DNA from: Bedellia somnulentella
Lineage: Eukaryota > Arthropoda > Insecta > Lepidoptera > Bedelliidae
DNA length: 64,000 nt
Direction: 5' to 3'
NCBI GenBank assembly: GCA_963576735.1
Contig: CAUYWD010000078.1
Coordinates: 20,614-84,613, forward strand
Each line of letters starts with the position of its first letter. Position 1 is the first letter of the stretch. A program made the translations under genes and the position numbers. Positions 30,991 through 43,901 of the stretch are shown here, in pieces. A model generated the notes under the pieces. It did not search any database, was not told the DNA's origin, and saw only the letters and a list, made by a program, of their open reading frames with translations.

Positions 30991-31579
30991 AGTATAATTT
31001 CTTTTACCCGTCGTTTCGACGGATGGTTAGCTTAAATAGAGTACTCCAGAAGGTTAGCTATCTAGGGTTAATGACTAAATGGCCTAAAATTTATCTTAAA
31101 CTGTTATTTTGACCTTAATCCACACTAATAAGGCAAAACATTTGAATATTTTAAGCGGGAATTGTTTCTAGAATGCCACTGAAACTAAGTCCTGAAAATT
31201 GATGAAAAAAATATACTAGTCGGAAAACCCCCTCCTATTAAATCAAAAGAGTTTTAATATTATAATCAGTCTTTTTATTTGCAATAATCATACTCTTGAC
31301 AACAATTCAGCGCACATTTATGTTTGGGAACTTAAAAAAATATACCTTCTTTTCACAATCAATACTTCCATATATTTTTTTCTAGGTACTTTTTAGCATT
31401 CACTACGTGAACTATAACAAATGTAAAATAAATTAACTAGCAGTCATCATATAAACAGAAATGAAATCTTAATATCTTAATACCATAAGAACACAACAAA
31501 ATCATACCAAAAATAATCAAATGGACCAGTACCAGTATAGGAAAATATAAAAGGAACTTTGAGTAAAAGTATGACTTTG
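30991..31579. other. Unassigned sequence between satellite and piggyBac remnant
   Basis: AT-rich, with no supported gene. It may include the 3' non-coding end of the piggyBac element that follows, but no matching TTAA-flanked terminus was identified. Confidence 0.3.
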
Positions 31580-32011
31580 TTAAGCGCATTTATCACATAT
31601 TATTGTGCGATGTATTTTACATATAAAGTTGGAACACTTTGTGCACTTAACAGCAAACTTTTTGTCCTTCTTTGGCTTACAAACGGAGCATCTTCCTTGT
31701 CTAGGTGCATCAGCTCTTGTCGCCTGGTATGCAGAAGAGGCGTGTGGTTCGGTCTCGTTTCTCGATTCCTGATCCATGTGCCTGGCTCCTTGTAGTTGAT
31801 TCGAGTCTGGCTTTTGCTTCTCATTGACAACACTTTCTATTTTCTCCTTGATGTCATGCCGTAAGTTTGGAATGGTCAGTCGGGTCTTCATGAAAGGTAT
31901 AATCAAAGCCAGGAATAGCTTATACAGGAAATCAGATCGTGAAATCTGGACATCACCTTTTCTTGATTTGTTCAGTTCCGCTTCAATCTCCCAGTCTCTA
32001 AGATGACTCAT
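31580..32011 (-). pseudogene. piggyBac-like transposase C-terminus with Cys-rich domain
   Basis: 143 residues: 'SDFLYKLFLALIIPFMKTRL' of the post-catalytic region, an acidic/basic linker, then the zinc-binding end 'RCSVCKPKKDKKFAVKCTKC' with 'CKIHRTIICDKC'. The catalytic Asp residues are absent, so it is an internally deleted element of a different lineage from 15038-16126. Upstream lies a candidate 5' terminus at about 32110-32330. Confidence 0.78.
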
Positions 32012-32109
32012 GATCTAAAACGAGATGTAAGAATGAAAATCTATAAATATTCAGTAATAAATAAAAAAAAACAAAACATAAAAATTACTTACGTGTAATT
32101 TTTGTACCC

Positions 32110-32333
32110 CAATAAAGCTACAACGGGTGAACATTCACCCGGGTAGCTTGCCTGCAGCAAAATCAGCGCGTGCACACCGCCCCTCTCCCCACGCATTCAG
32201 AGGCTACTGACGTATCGGGAGGATACACGGACTCTTAGCGTGGCAACTACGCAGATAAAAAACTTGCAGCCAAAACAATTATTGACCTGGGTGAATTTTC
32301 ACCCTTAGTAGCCTTTAAGGGTTAAATACAATT
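32110..32333 (-). mobile_element. Candidate 5' terminus of the piggyBac-like element
   Basis: Read on the minus strand from 32325: 'TTAACCCTTAAAGGCTACTA', then hairpin-like 'GGGTGAAAATTCACCC', and a second 'GGGTGAATGTTCACCCG' near 32135. The TTAA-CCC start with internal palindromes is characteristic of piggyBac ends. The partner end was not found. Confidence 0.5.
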
Positions 32334-32339
32334 AAAATG

Positions 32340-33614
32340 CTAAAATTTAAATTTTCGACACAAACACTTGTCGATGCCACAGAGTAGTCTGTAACTCTTC
32401 TGTAACTCGTATCTCGTATTCTGTAAATCTTTTAAAACATTATCCATCACCCTCTGAAAAGTTGAAGGTGAATTTTTTAGGCCCATGGGCATTCGGAGGA
32501 ATTCAAAATGCCCGTTTTCGACATTAAAAGCAGTCTTTGATATGTCTGCACTGCTCATTTCTATTTGATAAAATCCACTCGCTAAATCGAGAGTTGTAAA
32601 ATAATGACAATTACCTAACTTATCTAAAACATCAGCAATATTTGGGATCGGGTATTTATCGTCAATGGTTTTCTCATTTAATTTCCTAAAGTCCACCACT
32701 AGTCGCCATTTTACCTTACCAGAAGCATCGGTTTTTTTAGGCACGATCCAGATTGGAGAACTCCAGGCTGACTCGGAGGGACGGATAATTCCCTGCTCTA
32801 GCATTTTACTAATTTGTTGCCTTACTTCATCTCTATGAATAAACGGATAACGATAACTTTTAGTGTAAACAGGAATTTCGTCTGTCGTTCGGATATGATG
32901 CTGAATTTTGTTTGTGAATGTTAAGGGTTCCCCTTCAATATAAAATACATCTGCATATTGAGAACAGAGATTTCTTAAATTTTGGCACTCTTCAGGGTTG
33001 AGATGGTCGGTTCGTAAACGCGATAAAACCTCTTTAACCCGAGTCTGAGACTGTATAGGAAAAGAACACGTATTGTTATGTATCTCGGCTGTAATTGGCT
33101 GATTAATCGAGAAAATAATGTCATATGGTGATAAATTCGTAACTTCTACTGTCCCACGGTTACTGCAAACGCGAGTTAAGCAATTACTTATTATACAATT
33201 ACAAACTATTTGCTCCGGAATAAAAACGTCCCCATCTTCCGAGAGGATCGGCAGATTAACAATTTTGGAAGTGTTTGAAGGAATCAAATCCTCAAATAAA
33301 TTTGCATTTTCTGAGTTAAACATAAGAATATTATTGACAGCACCAGAAGTCACTAGTATTTTATCTTTTAAATCAATTTTCGCACCCCATTTTTCTAATA
33401 GGTCAAGTCCTATAAGGCCATCAAAATAATTATGGAATTTATATACGAATAATTTAATATTTTCTGAGTTATTAAACTCAGAGAAACATGGTATAGTTAT
33501 GGAATAATTTTCTCGAGTGGTTGCATGAACATTAGTAATTTCAAATGGGTCTATATTTAATGGTATAGTATATATGGAGTTTGATGGGAATCCGAACGTC
33601 TTAACTCGTTTCAT
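32340..33614 (-). pseudogene. Ty3/gypsy pol fragment: protease-like region plus front half of RT
   Basis: Minus strand. 'NYFDGLIGLDLLEKWGAKID' is a retropepsin-like C-terminal region, and RT motifs follow: 'WSSPIWIVPKKTDASGKVKW', 'RLVVDFRKLNEKTIDDKYPI', 'FTTLDLASGFYQIEM', 'FLRMPMGLKNSPSTFQRVM'. The frame leaves RT at 'DNVLKDLQN', just before the YLDD motif. The first ~10 residues overlap the oppositely oriented Gag at 33574, so the true junction is at about 33580. The 17.6/297-like class is the same as the RT-RNase H fragments at 12326 and 27611. Confidence 0.88.
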
Positions 33615-34083
33615 TAGACTAACTGATCAATTAGTTTCTCAATTTGTTAATGCCGAACAGGATAATGAATTTAGTAAATGCATGTTATTAAATGGGATCC
33701 TTAATAAAATATCAGGACCCGCCGCTCGTTTGATAAACTCTAACGGAATACCAGATACCTGGGAAGGTATTCGTAATTCACTAATTAATAATTTTGCCGA
33801 CCAAAGGGATGAGACTTCTCTTTATAACGATTTGGCTCTTTTATCTCAAGGACCTCTCACTCCACAGGAGTTTTATGAGAAGTGTCAAAATTTATTCAGT
33901 ACAGTTATGACTTATGTCTCCTTGCATGAATCCGTGGACACAACTATACAGTCAAAACGCGATCTTTATAAGAAATTAACTTTACAGGCATTTGTTCGTG
34001 GTCTTAAGGACCCATTGGGTTCTCGAATCAGATGTATGAGACCCGAAATAATAGAAAAAGCATTAGAATTTGTTCATGAATAA
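33574..34083 (+). pseudogene. 17.6/297-type gypsy Gag fragment
   Basis: 169 residues: 'MEFDGNPNVLTRFIRLTDQL', 'ARLINSNGIPDTWEGIRNSL', 'NFADQRDETSLYNDLALLSQ', 'KLTLQAFVRGLKDPLGSRIR'. This is the capsid-like Gag of gypsy-class insect elements, without zinc knuckle. It lies head to head with the pol fragment on the other strand, which shows an inversion inside the element. The frame ends at a repeat junction (34084). Confidence 0.82.
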
Positions 34084-35879
34084 AAGAGCATGTATGAAAA
34101 GATTGATAGCATAGCATGTATGAAAAGATTGAGAAAACAAAGCTAGAGAGGTTTGCCAGGATCGTACGAAGTAGCGATCGAATGTCTCTGCCTACCCCAA
34201 TAGGAACTAACGGCGTGAGTATGTATGTAATGTATGTCCTTCATGAGCGTAAGATAATAAAGTTAAAAACAAATAGAGACCCTCGAAACTATTCATTATT
34301 ACTACTATTAACTATTCATTCATTAACCGACATCGAAATTGGAGGAGTTCTTAGTGTATACTAAACTCTCTTGGGGCTAAAGGGCTCTAAACGGGTGTAT
34401 CTGTACTGTATCACAGTTAACTAAAAAATATGAATAAAAATAACTCACCCCGTTTTGATTGGCAGTGAGTGGCAGATCCGGGCTATCACCTTTGTTTGCG
34501 GAAAACGCAGAACATTTTGAGAATTAACATTATAAAACACCAACACTAAATGTTACCATAACACGACTACCCTCTCTAGCTCTCGAGCCAAATTTAAATT
34601 ATCTCCGGCAATAGCATAAAGCCGCACCATCTCCGTTCTTTCTTTGCTGGTTCGTGTACGCCGTATTTACTCAACACAATCACAACACAAGATACAGAAA
34701 CTGAACTCACACTCCGAAAATTAATCCGAAAAATCAAAGTGACATCCAATCATAAGCGACACAAACACAATGAGCTACAAACAACTAACTTAGTACTAAT
34801 ACTGTTCCTTTGATAAAATGCCGACAAGCCCGCCCGACTTGACACATGCAGTTTTTGAATTTCGCGGCGATCGATGTTTACGAATTATGAATTTTTCTCT
34901 GAACATACTGCCGCATTTCAACGCAGTATTAACTATGGGGTAGTGTTATTCAAATTTATCACGTCAAATAATAACATGTAAAAAATAAGAAGATATTAGA
35001 AGCTAAGTTCGATTGATTACTTTAATGGCCTTGATTTGATTTGGCCGCCGGTTAAGGGTCACGGCGGGTCGCTGCTGTCAGCTGAGTTGCCCGCCTTGTC
35101 ATCGCGTTTCACGCACACATTGAGCGTGTTGGTGTCAATAGTACTACTTTCTTAATGCAAATTTTAACAAAATTTGAAAAAAAATAAGTGTGTTTTTTTT
35201 CAACGAATTCTGCCTCTATACGTGATAATTAATCATACTTTTCATTGAAAACTGTCGTTACAATTACACCCTGTATATACCCTAACAGAGACTACACAAA
35301 ACGATTTTCTGCTTGATGATAGTTTAAAATTAGGTACTGTAAGTTTATTTTGGTTTTTCATCTGTAACCGTTGCGAATGATAACCCATATGAGCTGGTTC
35401 GAAAGTCTGAAAATTCTTTTGAACGTATAATGTTGCTTCGTAAATGTAAATACAGGCCAAAGGGAGATTTTTTATTTTTTTAAAAAGTGGTCGACACGAT
35501 ACTGTCTGGTCGCTGATAGAACAGAGTGACCGTGAGTTTTAAAATTGTTTCAATTTATAATAAATTTTTTATTGATATTAGTTTTTTTTAAGAGTGTCTT
35601 TTGACAACACAGTTTCTTTTTTATAATACATTTTAATTAATTTGGATAAAATATTTTTTAAATAATGCTTTTCTGTAAATATCATATAATTGTCAAAAAT
35701 GTTAATAAATGTAGTCACATTTTCAATATTTAAAGTTGTATACCCGCAAGGGTCAAATGTGTATGGATACAATTGTACAATAGAAGATCTATGTAAACTA
35801 CACCCACATTTACGACTAAATAAATGGTTTTAATGGTTTTTTCTTGATTGTTTCACTCATCTCTCCCTACGTCTTCCGT
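34084..35879. other. Repeat scraps and unassigned DNA
   Basis: 34084-34240 is a dispersed repeat ('TTTGCCAGGATCGTACGAAG', 'GGCGTGAGTATGTATGTAAT') whose reverse complement recurs at 42450-42575. The rest includes a GC-richer stretch near 35040-35130 and AT-rich DNA. No gene is supported. Confidence 0.4.
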
Positions 35880-37601
35880 ATACTACCTAAACAGACTGTT
35901 TCATCAAAACTGCTCACATTTTGGGAATATCGGTGAAATCAGTAGAAAGAGTTATGAAAGAATACAAGTCACCTAACTAATCAATTGAAATTTCATCCCA
36001 ATAAAGAATCCTGGACCTTACATCTATACAGTATCAATACTCTTACAATAGCATCATTGGGCGGAGTAACTAATGTCCCACACTGTGGCTAAAAATTTAG
36101 CACGAACCAACGAGAAAGCACAAGGCTCCTTTGCAGTTGTACCGCGAAAGCTGCAAATAGTAGCCCGAATAGACCGGTGGTGGTGGTGCACTCAAAGCGA
36201 AATAACGAGTAATGAAATTTTACTAAATCTTTATCATGTAAGAGATAAAAACGCTCAATTCAAACCTTAATATGACATACGATTGAAAACGAGCCATCAA
36301 ACAAAAGTAACATTTCTGGTCTATGGAACCACACAAGGCAGAGTAATAATTTCTTATTCCGAAGCTCTAGCTTCCCCTACTTGGAATCTATAACTGTAAG
36401 TATATGACTGAAAAAGAAGGGATTCGCAACGTCTACAAATATGTATTTGATTTGTTGCTACCAACTTTAATACCAGGATTAGAATATCCTACCTAAACAG
36501 ACTGTTTCATCAAAACTGCTCACATTTTGGGAATATCGGTGAAATCAGTAGAAAGAGTTATGACAGAATCAAAGTCAACTATTTAATCAATCAAAATCTC
36601 ATCCTAATAAAGCATCCTGGACCTTACATCTATACAGTATCAATACTCTTACAATAGCATCATTGGGCGGAGTAACTAATGTCCCACACTGTGGCTAAAA
36701 ATTTAGCACGAACCAACGAGAAAGCACAAGGCTCCTTTGCAGTTGTACCGCGAAAGCTGCAAATAGTAGCCCGAATAGACCGGTGGTGGTGGTGCACTCA
36801 AAGCGAAATAACGAGTAATGAAATTTTACTAAATCTGTATCATGAAAGAGAAAAAAACGCTCAATTCAAACCTTAATATGACATACGATTGGAAGCGAGC
36901 GATACAACAAAAGAAACATTTCTGTCCATGGAACCACACAAGGCAGAGTAATAATTTCTTATTCCGAAGCTCTAGCTTCCCCTACTTGGAATCTAAAGAA
37001 TATATGACTGAAAAAGAAAGTATTCGCAACGTCTAGAAATATGTATTTGATTTGTTGCTATCAACTTTAATACCAGGATTAGAATGTTCTACCTAAACAG
37101 ACTGTTTCATCAAAACTGCTCACATTTTGGGAATATCGGTGAAATCAGTAGAAAGAGTTATGAAAGAATCAAAGTTAACTAACTAATCAATTGAAATCTC
37201 ATCCCAATAAAGAATCCTGGACCTTACGTCTATACAGTATCAATACTCTTACAATAGCATCATTGGGCGGAGTAACTAATGTCCCACACTGTGGCTAAAA
37301 ATTTAGCACGAACCAACGAGAAAGCACTAGGCTCCTTTGCAGTTGTACCGCAAAAGCTGCAAATAGTAGCCCGAATAGACCGGTGGTGGTGGTGCACTCA
37401 AAGCGAAATAACGAGTAATGAAATTTTACTAAATCTTTATCATGTAAGAGAAAAAAACGCTCAATTCAAACCTTAATATGAAATACGATTGGAAGCGAGC
37501 GATCAAACAAAAGTAACATTTCTGGTCTATGGAACCACACAAGGCAGAACCACACAGCAGTCTACAAACATGTCTTTCATTTGTTGCTATCAACTTTAAT
37601 A
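35880..37601. repeat. HTH-derived satellite, block 2
   Basis: Three units with landmark 'ATTGGGCGGAGTAACTAATG' at 36056, 36662 and 37262 (periods 606 and 600 bp). The repeated 65-codon frame (MSHTVAKNL...) in each is a by-product. The unit includes the HTH-like segment with the same TAA. The last unit is interrupted at 37601 and resumes at 45186. Confidence 0.82.
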
Positions 37602-38756
37602 CCAGCGGGGCAAGCACGAGCTTTTTATAAGATCGATAAAGGACGTGATACGGAGATTTTATCACTTGTCCTTGTATACCATATCTCAAAACATTGACTG
37701 CGAGCACGAGGCGCAATGTTATCGAATGCCTCGAAGTAAGTGACGTCATAGACCGAATGTTTTCATCGATTTATTGAATAATATCGATATTTGCGAGCAC
37801 GAGGCACTTTGTAATGCACCAAAGTTTTCGATTTCTGACATTTGGATGACGAAAACTTATAAAGTTTTATCGTGGTGCTTTGGGGGTGTCGATAGATGAT
37901 TGTTGATAGTACTTTCTTTGATTTTGCTCAAAAGGTGCACTAGTTTTACTTCATTTGTAGTGTAGTGAAAAAATTTTGTGAATAAAATACTAATTATAAC
38001 ACTAAGTTGTGCCGTCGAACTTTAGAATAATGTATTTCCTCTTCAATAATTGTGTGGATGGTGATAATTTACAACTATACATGAATGAACATATGACATA
38101 GCAACCTTACGTTACGACCCAATTGCTATTTAATTAATCCTTTGGGTCTGCCACTGCCAGTATAAAGATTAAAAAGAAGACCAAATAGAATCCAATAACA
38201 ATATTTCTAATGATGATATTATCCGTTTGGATAGCTTTTAAGAAAAACTGTGGCATAACACGAGAACTATGGTTAAAGCTTAGATAAAAACAATAAGGGT
38301 TAAAGTGAAATAAGAGGTAAGTGTATTTACAAAGTATAAAACAAAATAAAGTGGCTAGTGATAGTCTCTGGTTTCTCCAATGGAAAAAAATGGCGATAGT
38401 ATATTTTGTGTATTGTATATTTACTCAATTCAATAAATGTAAAATGATTAATTATTATCTTTATAGTCCCAGCCACCCTTTGTTATCATGAAACAGTGTT
38501 AACAAAATGTAAAGCCCAATTACAAAATACTCTAAGCTAAGAAATTTTCTTCTTATCTAACTTATTGAACATAATAATATTATAACAAATGCAAGGATCT
38601 TATTATTTATCTTTAATTATGGAAATACTGCAATATCACTGTGCATCTCCATGATAACCCCATAATATGTAACATTTAGGAAAAACCGAAGCTCATCTTT
38701 CTTCATTCATTTATTAGTTCTACAATACAATACTGTCATGGTTAAATGAATCCTAG

Positions 38757-39120
38757 TTGGACATAGCCAGAGCTTCAGAATTAACAATTCCTCAAACACT
38801 TTTGGAAATTAAATGGAAAAAATATAAAAGAAAACTATCATTCCCAATGGGCCTCCAGCCACATAGCCCATTTATGGTAAGTTTTAAGTTAACTCATTGT
38901 TTGAAATACATGAAAGAATCAATTAAATACATTATATATAATAGATTAACTTGTTTCTGTATTATAAATGTTTTTTTTAACTCTACAAATACAAAAATCA
39001 TTAGCCACATTGTAAAATTAGATTTTTGTGCTTATAGTGGTTTATTGTGGCAAACAGTTACCAACAACACACAAGTTGACTACATCGCCCATCTCTAGCC
39101 AACCGCCACTTAAAAAGCCC
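38757..39120. repeat. Interspersed repeat related to 10620-10860
   Basis: 'ACATAGCCAGAGCTTCAGAA' with 'CAATTCCTCAAACAC' and 'CAGCCACATAGCCC' parallels the copy at 10670-10800, split by unrelated AT-rich sequence. A further partial copy lies at 39645-39830. Non-coding. Confidence 0.45.
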
Positions 39121-40522
39121 CATACCGTTACTCACTTTGTGCCTCATTCTACTAAATAAATCTCATGGGTATAATATGCACTGTAATAACTACAACTATT
39201 CATTGTGCCTCATTTGCTAATTGCTAACAATTTTATTTTACCTTCCTAACATACACAGTATTTAGTTTCCAAAGTACATAGCTTAGCAGCAATTCTGAAT
39301 TTTTACTTTATAGTCTATCAACATTTTTCATTAAAAATATGTTATGTTGTATTTCAGTTTATCACATATCAAGATATAGTTATGGGATTTAAGATGGGAA
39401 TAAATTGTATATCAATTGAAGACAAAACATAAATTGCCTAATATTTAATATGTAATACATGACGCCTCCCAATGGACTAAAATCATATTTGTACTATGTT
39501 CAATTGGTAAGTATACATAATTTGGAAAGTAAATACTTTAATTGTAAGTCACCCATTTTCAACTATATCCAATATCAGTATTGTGACAATATGATGAAAT
39601 AGAATGGATAATTGAATCACATTTGTCAATCCCTAATCTAATCTCTGGGTAGCCAGAGCTTATGAATATGAAATACATCAGCCGCTTCGTAAATTTGAGT
39701 AAGTGAAAAGTTTTAAGATAAGAAAAGCAACAACAACCATCAATAACTTATCAAATTTTCCACTCTAATTTCAGAAGTAGCAGAAGATTCAAGATGTGAA
39801 GCACTGGTTTCCCTTATTTGGATTTATAGTCATACATACATCAATCAAGAATCAGTTTTTGGGATTAAATAAGGGAATAATTTATTACTTTTATTGTAAA
39901 TCACCTCATTTTTAAATATAATAAAAATTATGAAATAAAATATTCATTTTCTTTAAAATAAAAAGATTAATCTATGTTTTTTAAATGATAAATGGTAACT
40001 TTAAAGATAAAACACACATCTACTTTGCATACGATAGGTGTATGGTTGTGAGGAGAACCTGTAAGAACTCATCAAACACACATCTTTTTAAAGTCCATAA
40101 CCATGAAAGTAATAATTTCTTCTATATAATTTCCTCCTCCTCCTCTCCTATTTTCCAATTTAGTTTTATTATAAAATAACTTAGGTTTAAGAAGTTGCTG
40201 TGCCCCACCGGGTCTTTAATGTAGAACTATGAATTTATCTATAAATAAGAACTGACATACACAATACATTGTTGAATGCAATAAATGATTGAGTATTTTG
40301 GTGTTAGCCCAGAAACACACTGCACAGAGCCCTGATGACATCAAGCCATTTTATCATTAATGGAATCATTAGTAAGTATAATAAAAGGCTTTCAAAGTAT
40401 GATTTCTTTTAACTACTGATTTGTATTTGGTTTCTGAAAAAAATTAATGTCTCCATGTATTTTAGTTCACATAACTCCATGAAAGATATATTTTCTTGTG
40501 ACTATCAGTATTTATAACATAC

Positions 40523-40886
40523 ATAACATAAAACATAAACTTTCACGCCGAATATCCCCGAAGGGGTTGGCAGAGGTACTAATACTTCTGAACATCACGT
40601 GACTTTGTCACCTGGTGTTCAGAGTACCCACGTTTTGCATGGACAGTGTACTCACGTGATAGGGGGCAGGCCTATCGCCGTTTTGTACGAATACACTGTC
40701 ACATGACTAAGTACAGCTCAGCCATGTGGGTTTCCTCACGATGTTTTCCCTCACCGTTAACAACCATGATAAATTAACCACACATATGTCTTTAGAAGAG
40801 ACAAATTGGTGTAGGCCCGACCCAGGATTTGAACACTAGTCGTTTGCACGATAACCGAGTGTTCTACCCACTGGGCTATCACGGTT
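40523..40886 (-). mobile_element. tRNA-derived SINE (364 bp)
   Basis: The minus-strand head has box A 'TAGCCCAGTGGGTAGAACAC' and box B 'GTTCAAATCC', then a 280-bp body ending in an ATGTTATG-rich tail at the left. Nearly identical to 43535-43901. Confidence 0.8.
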
Positions 40887-41324
40887 GTCAAAATTTCAGT
40901 ATTTATGTACTGAAATATTGTTGTTGTCTCTTAGTCTTAAATATGTCTGTCATTGTTTTTGACAACAGCAGCCTGGATTTTCATACATTTTCTTACATAC
41001 ATGATATTTTATTAAATATATTGACATGGCAGTGTCTATTATGTTTAAAAAAAAACCCTTAGAATAATGACTTAGAATGCATAATATAATCACAGCTACA
41101 GATCCCTAACCCCTTAGAAATAAAATCTTCAGACATTTCTCTTAGTTAGGTGAGGAAATAATTGTTAAATAAGCCAAGCATCACCGACCATTCATATTTT
41201 TTCTCCACTCTACTCCCAGAAGTCGCTACTAAATAAATTCAAATCCCTGGCAAACCTTTTTCAGGATTTACAGCCATGAGTTATGGTTGTATGTACATGT
41301 AATGTACTATTCAAGTTTTTTTAT

Positions 41325-41397
41325 ATAAACCGTGATAGTTCAGTGGGCAGAACACTACTTATCGTGCAGACAATGAGGGTTCAAACCCTGAGGCGCT
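41325..41397 (+). mobile_element. Diverged tRNA-derived SINE head
   Basis: 'GTGATAGTTCAGTGGGCAGA' (box A) and 'GGGTTCAAACCC' (box B) in plus orientation; the remaining body is replaced by other repeat sequence. Confidence 0.6.
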
Positions 41398-42439
41398 TCT
41401 AAACCGATATGGTTGAGTTGCACTTAGTACGATCTTGACAAACCTCTCTTGCTTCCCATACATTCACTTTTCTTCTCATACATGCTCTTTTATTCTTCTC
41501 ACTTCGGACCCCCCACTTTATTAGAACTTTTTCTATTTGGTCTTGAAGCGTTTTACGAGGCCGTCCTCTACTAACAATAACAATCCCATCCACATTGGCT
41601 CTATATATCTCTCGCTACTTTATTTTCATCAATCCTCTATGTGCCCAAACCACCTTAACATTCCTTTTTCTATCTTGCATACTACGTCATCTTTCACACC
41701 TACTCGTTCACGAATCACACTATTTCTCACTCTATCACACAACCTTACATTAATATACTTCTAAGGGATCTCACTTCCTAGGAACTTTGTGAACATTCAT
41801 ATACTTTAGATAATATAATCATAAAATTGCAGGTAAACACCTGTAGGGTTAGTAAGTAAGGATGAAAACCATTTAAAATGACCGTTGTGACAAATCTCAA
41901 CTTAGGGTCTTTTTTCTGTAAGTTACTGTACGTAGGCAGGGTAGAAAATCGGAAAAAGCACTTCATGAGAATTAAGGCTATCCACCCCGATCAGGGTGGA
42001 TAGAAGGATGTGCTTTTCCAAATATCCGCCTTAGGGAGGATAAAGGGAATAAACCTAACGGTTGCCCATATGCTAGTTGCATATTTTAGTACATTCATTA
42101 CTACTGCTGCAATATAATTTATTTCTAATATGTAAGGTGATGAAAATAAAACAATGAAAGCACAAAAAAATATACTAGTCTTTTTCAAGTAAAATGATTA
42201 AAATAAAACTTCACATTTTCTGTGTCTTGAGTATTTGAATGTTTGACCATTGTCCATTTTATCAATTTCATTTTGATGTGCTGAAATAAATAAAAATACC
42301 ACAAATTTTATTTTTATTGACTGTCTACAAGCATCACTTATAATGGGGCAATATGAGCTACCCACAGAGAAAAGTCATACTCTGTGGCATTATTCAACAC
42401 ACAGAATGTCATTGACATATGACAGAGGACTTAGTTGCC

Positions 42440-42580
42440 TGATTACATACATATACTCACGCCATTAGTTCCCATTGGGGTAGGCAGAGAGTATCGATTG
42501 CCACTTCGTATGATCCTGACAAACCTCTCTAGCTTTGTTTACATCCATCAATCTTTTCATACATGCTCTTATTACTGTTG
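42440..42580. repeat. Interspersed repeat 'ACTCACGCCATTAGTTCCC'
   Basis: 'CATATACTCACGCCATTAGT', 'GATCCTGACAAACCTCTCTA' and 'CTTTTCATACATGCTCTTAT' form a short repeat, present as the reverse complement at 34084-34240 and partly at 41395-41500. Non-coding. Confidence 0.5.
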
Positions 42581-42896
42581 ATACATTATGTTTTGCACCT
42601 TCTGTGTAAAGTATTCAATGTTACTGTATTTTAAAATCTATGTATGTAATAATTAATTTAAGTAGTAAAAAAAATAACATAAGAGGATTTTGATTTGCCA
42701 AATAAAGAAAACTAAGACATGCTAAAGCTAGAAGGAAAGAAACAATTCACATTTTAATTAATTAAGATTAATTTTAAAGTTTACCTTTTATTTTGTTCAT
42801 ACCACAATACATTTTTGATCTTAACTACTGCATTATCCTGAAATTAAAGAAAATATTACAGATAATTGTTGGCGATAGATCATGGTGTTCCTCTTA

Positions 42897-43299
42897 GGGA
42901 GCGTTCAAGTATTACGTAACGCAATTTTTGAAGATTTTTGACCCCCCCTCCCCCCACTGTAACGCTCCGTAACGTTTTTCTGTACCCCCCCACCCCCCTC
43001 TCTAAAGGTTACGTAACACTCAAGTCATCATTTTTACCCTGAAGTCGCAAAAAGTTGTTATAGTTTTTATCCTTCGTATAGTTTTAATTGCCTTATAATA
43101 AAACAAGAGATTTTTAATTCGCAACACTTGCGTATTTTGTTTATTTTTTTATAAATTTGAGTTTTATTTCCCTATTTTTTTATATAAAAAAAGAAATAAT
43201 GTTACGTAACGTGTTGTAAGAAGGACCCCCTCCCGCCCGTGTAACGCATCGTAACGTTTTACGAGAAGAAATTGCGTTACGTAATACTTGAACGCTCCC
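42897..43299. mobile_element. PIF/Harbinger-like MITE
   Basis: 403 bp with terminal inverted repeats of about 30 bp: 'GGGAGCGTTCAAGTATTACG'... at 42897 and the inverse ending at 43299. A TTA target duplication flanks it (42894-42896 and 43300-43302), as expected for Harbinger-type insertion. The interior has C-rich tracts and further GTTACGTAAC palindromes. No coding sequence. Confidence 0.78.
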
Positions 43300-43534
43300 T
43301 TACACTGCTTTATAGCCATTTTTATATATTTTCCAAAACCTTCCCTTTTTGGAAAATAAATAAAAATGTAAATAGGATTAATAAATTACCCTACCCATAG
43401 AGCCTCAAAAATAGAAATCCTTCAGGGACTTTGCCTCTAACAACAACCGACACTATACACAATAAACATTGGCAACTCAATAAAACTAATTAAAAATATG
43501 TTTTCAGTTACATAAGATACATTTAAATGAAACA

Positions 43535-43901
43535 TAACATAACATAAACATAAACGTTCACGCCGAATATCCCCGAAGGGGTTGGCAGAGGTACTAATAC
43601 TTCTGAACATCACGTGACTTTGTCACCTGGTGTTCAGAGTACCCACGTTTTGCATGGACAGTGTACTCACGTGATAGGGGGCAGGCCTATCGCCGTTTTG
43701 TACGAATACACTGTCACATGACTAAGTACAGCTCAGCCATGTGGGTTTCCTCACGATGTTTTCCCTCACCGTTAACAACCATGATAAATTAACCACACAT
43801 ATGTCTTTAGAAGAGACAAATTGGTGTAGGCCCGACCCAGGATTTGAACACTAGTCGTTTGCACGATAACCGAGTGTTCTACCCACTGGGCTATCACGGT
43901 T
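43535..43901 (-). mobile_element. tRNA-derived SINE (367 bp), second copy
   Basis: Near-identical to 40523-40886 including head, body and tail; the two lie 3 kb apart in the same orientation. High identity suggests a recently active SINE family. Confidence 0.8.

Noticed and set aside
31580..32006. Other frames overlapping the piggyBac C-terminus
   Set aside because: Shadows on both strands of the Cys-rich domain; no independent features.
36073..37476. Conserved 65-codon protein (MSHTVAKNL...) in three copies
   Set aside because: Conservation follows from tandem satellite repetition at nucleotide level; the frame ends differ and no homologue is recognised.
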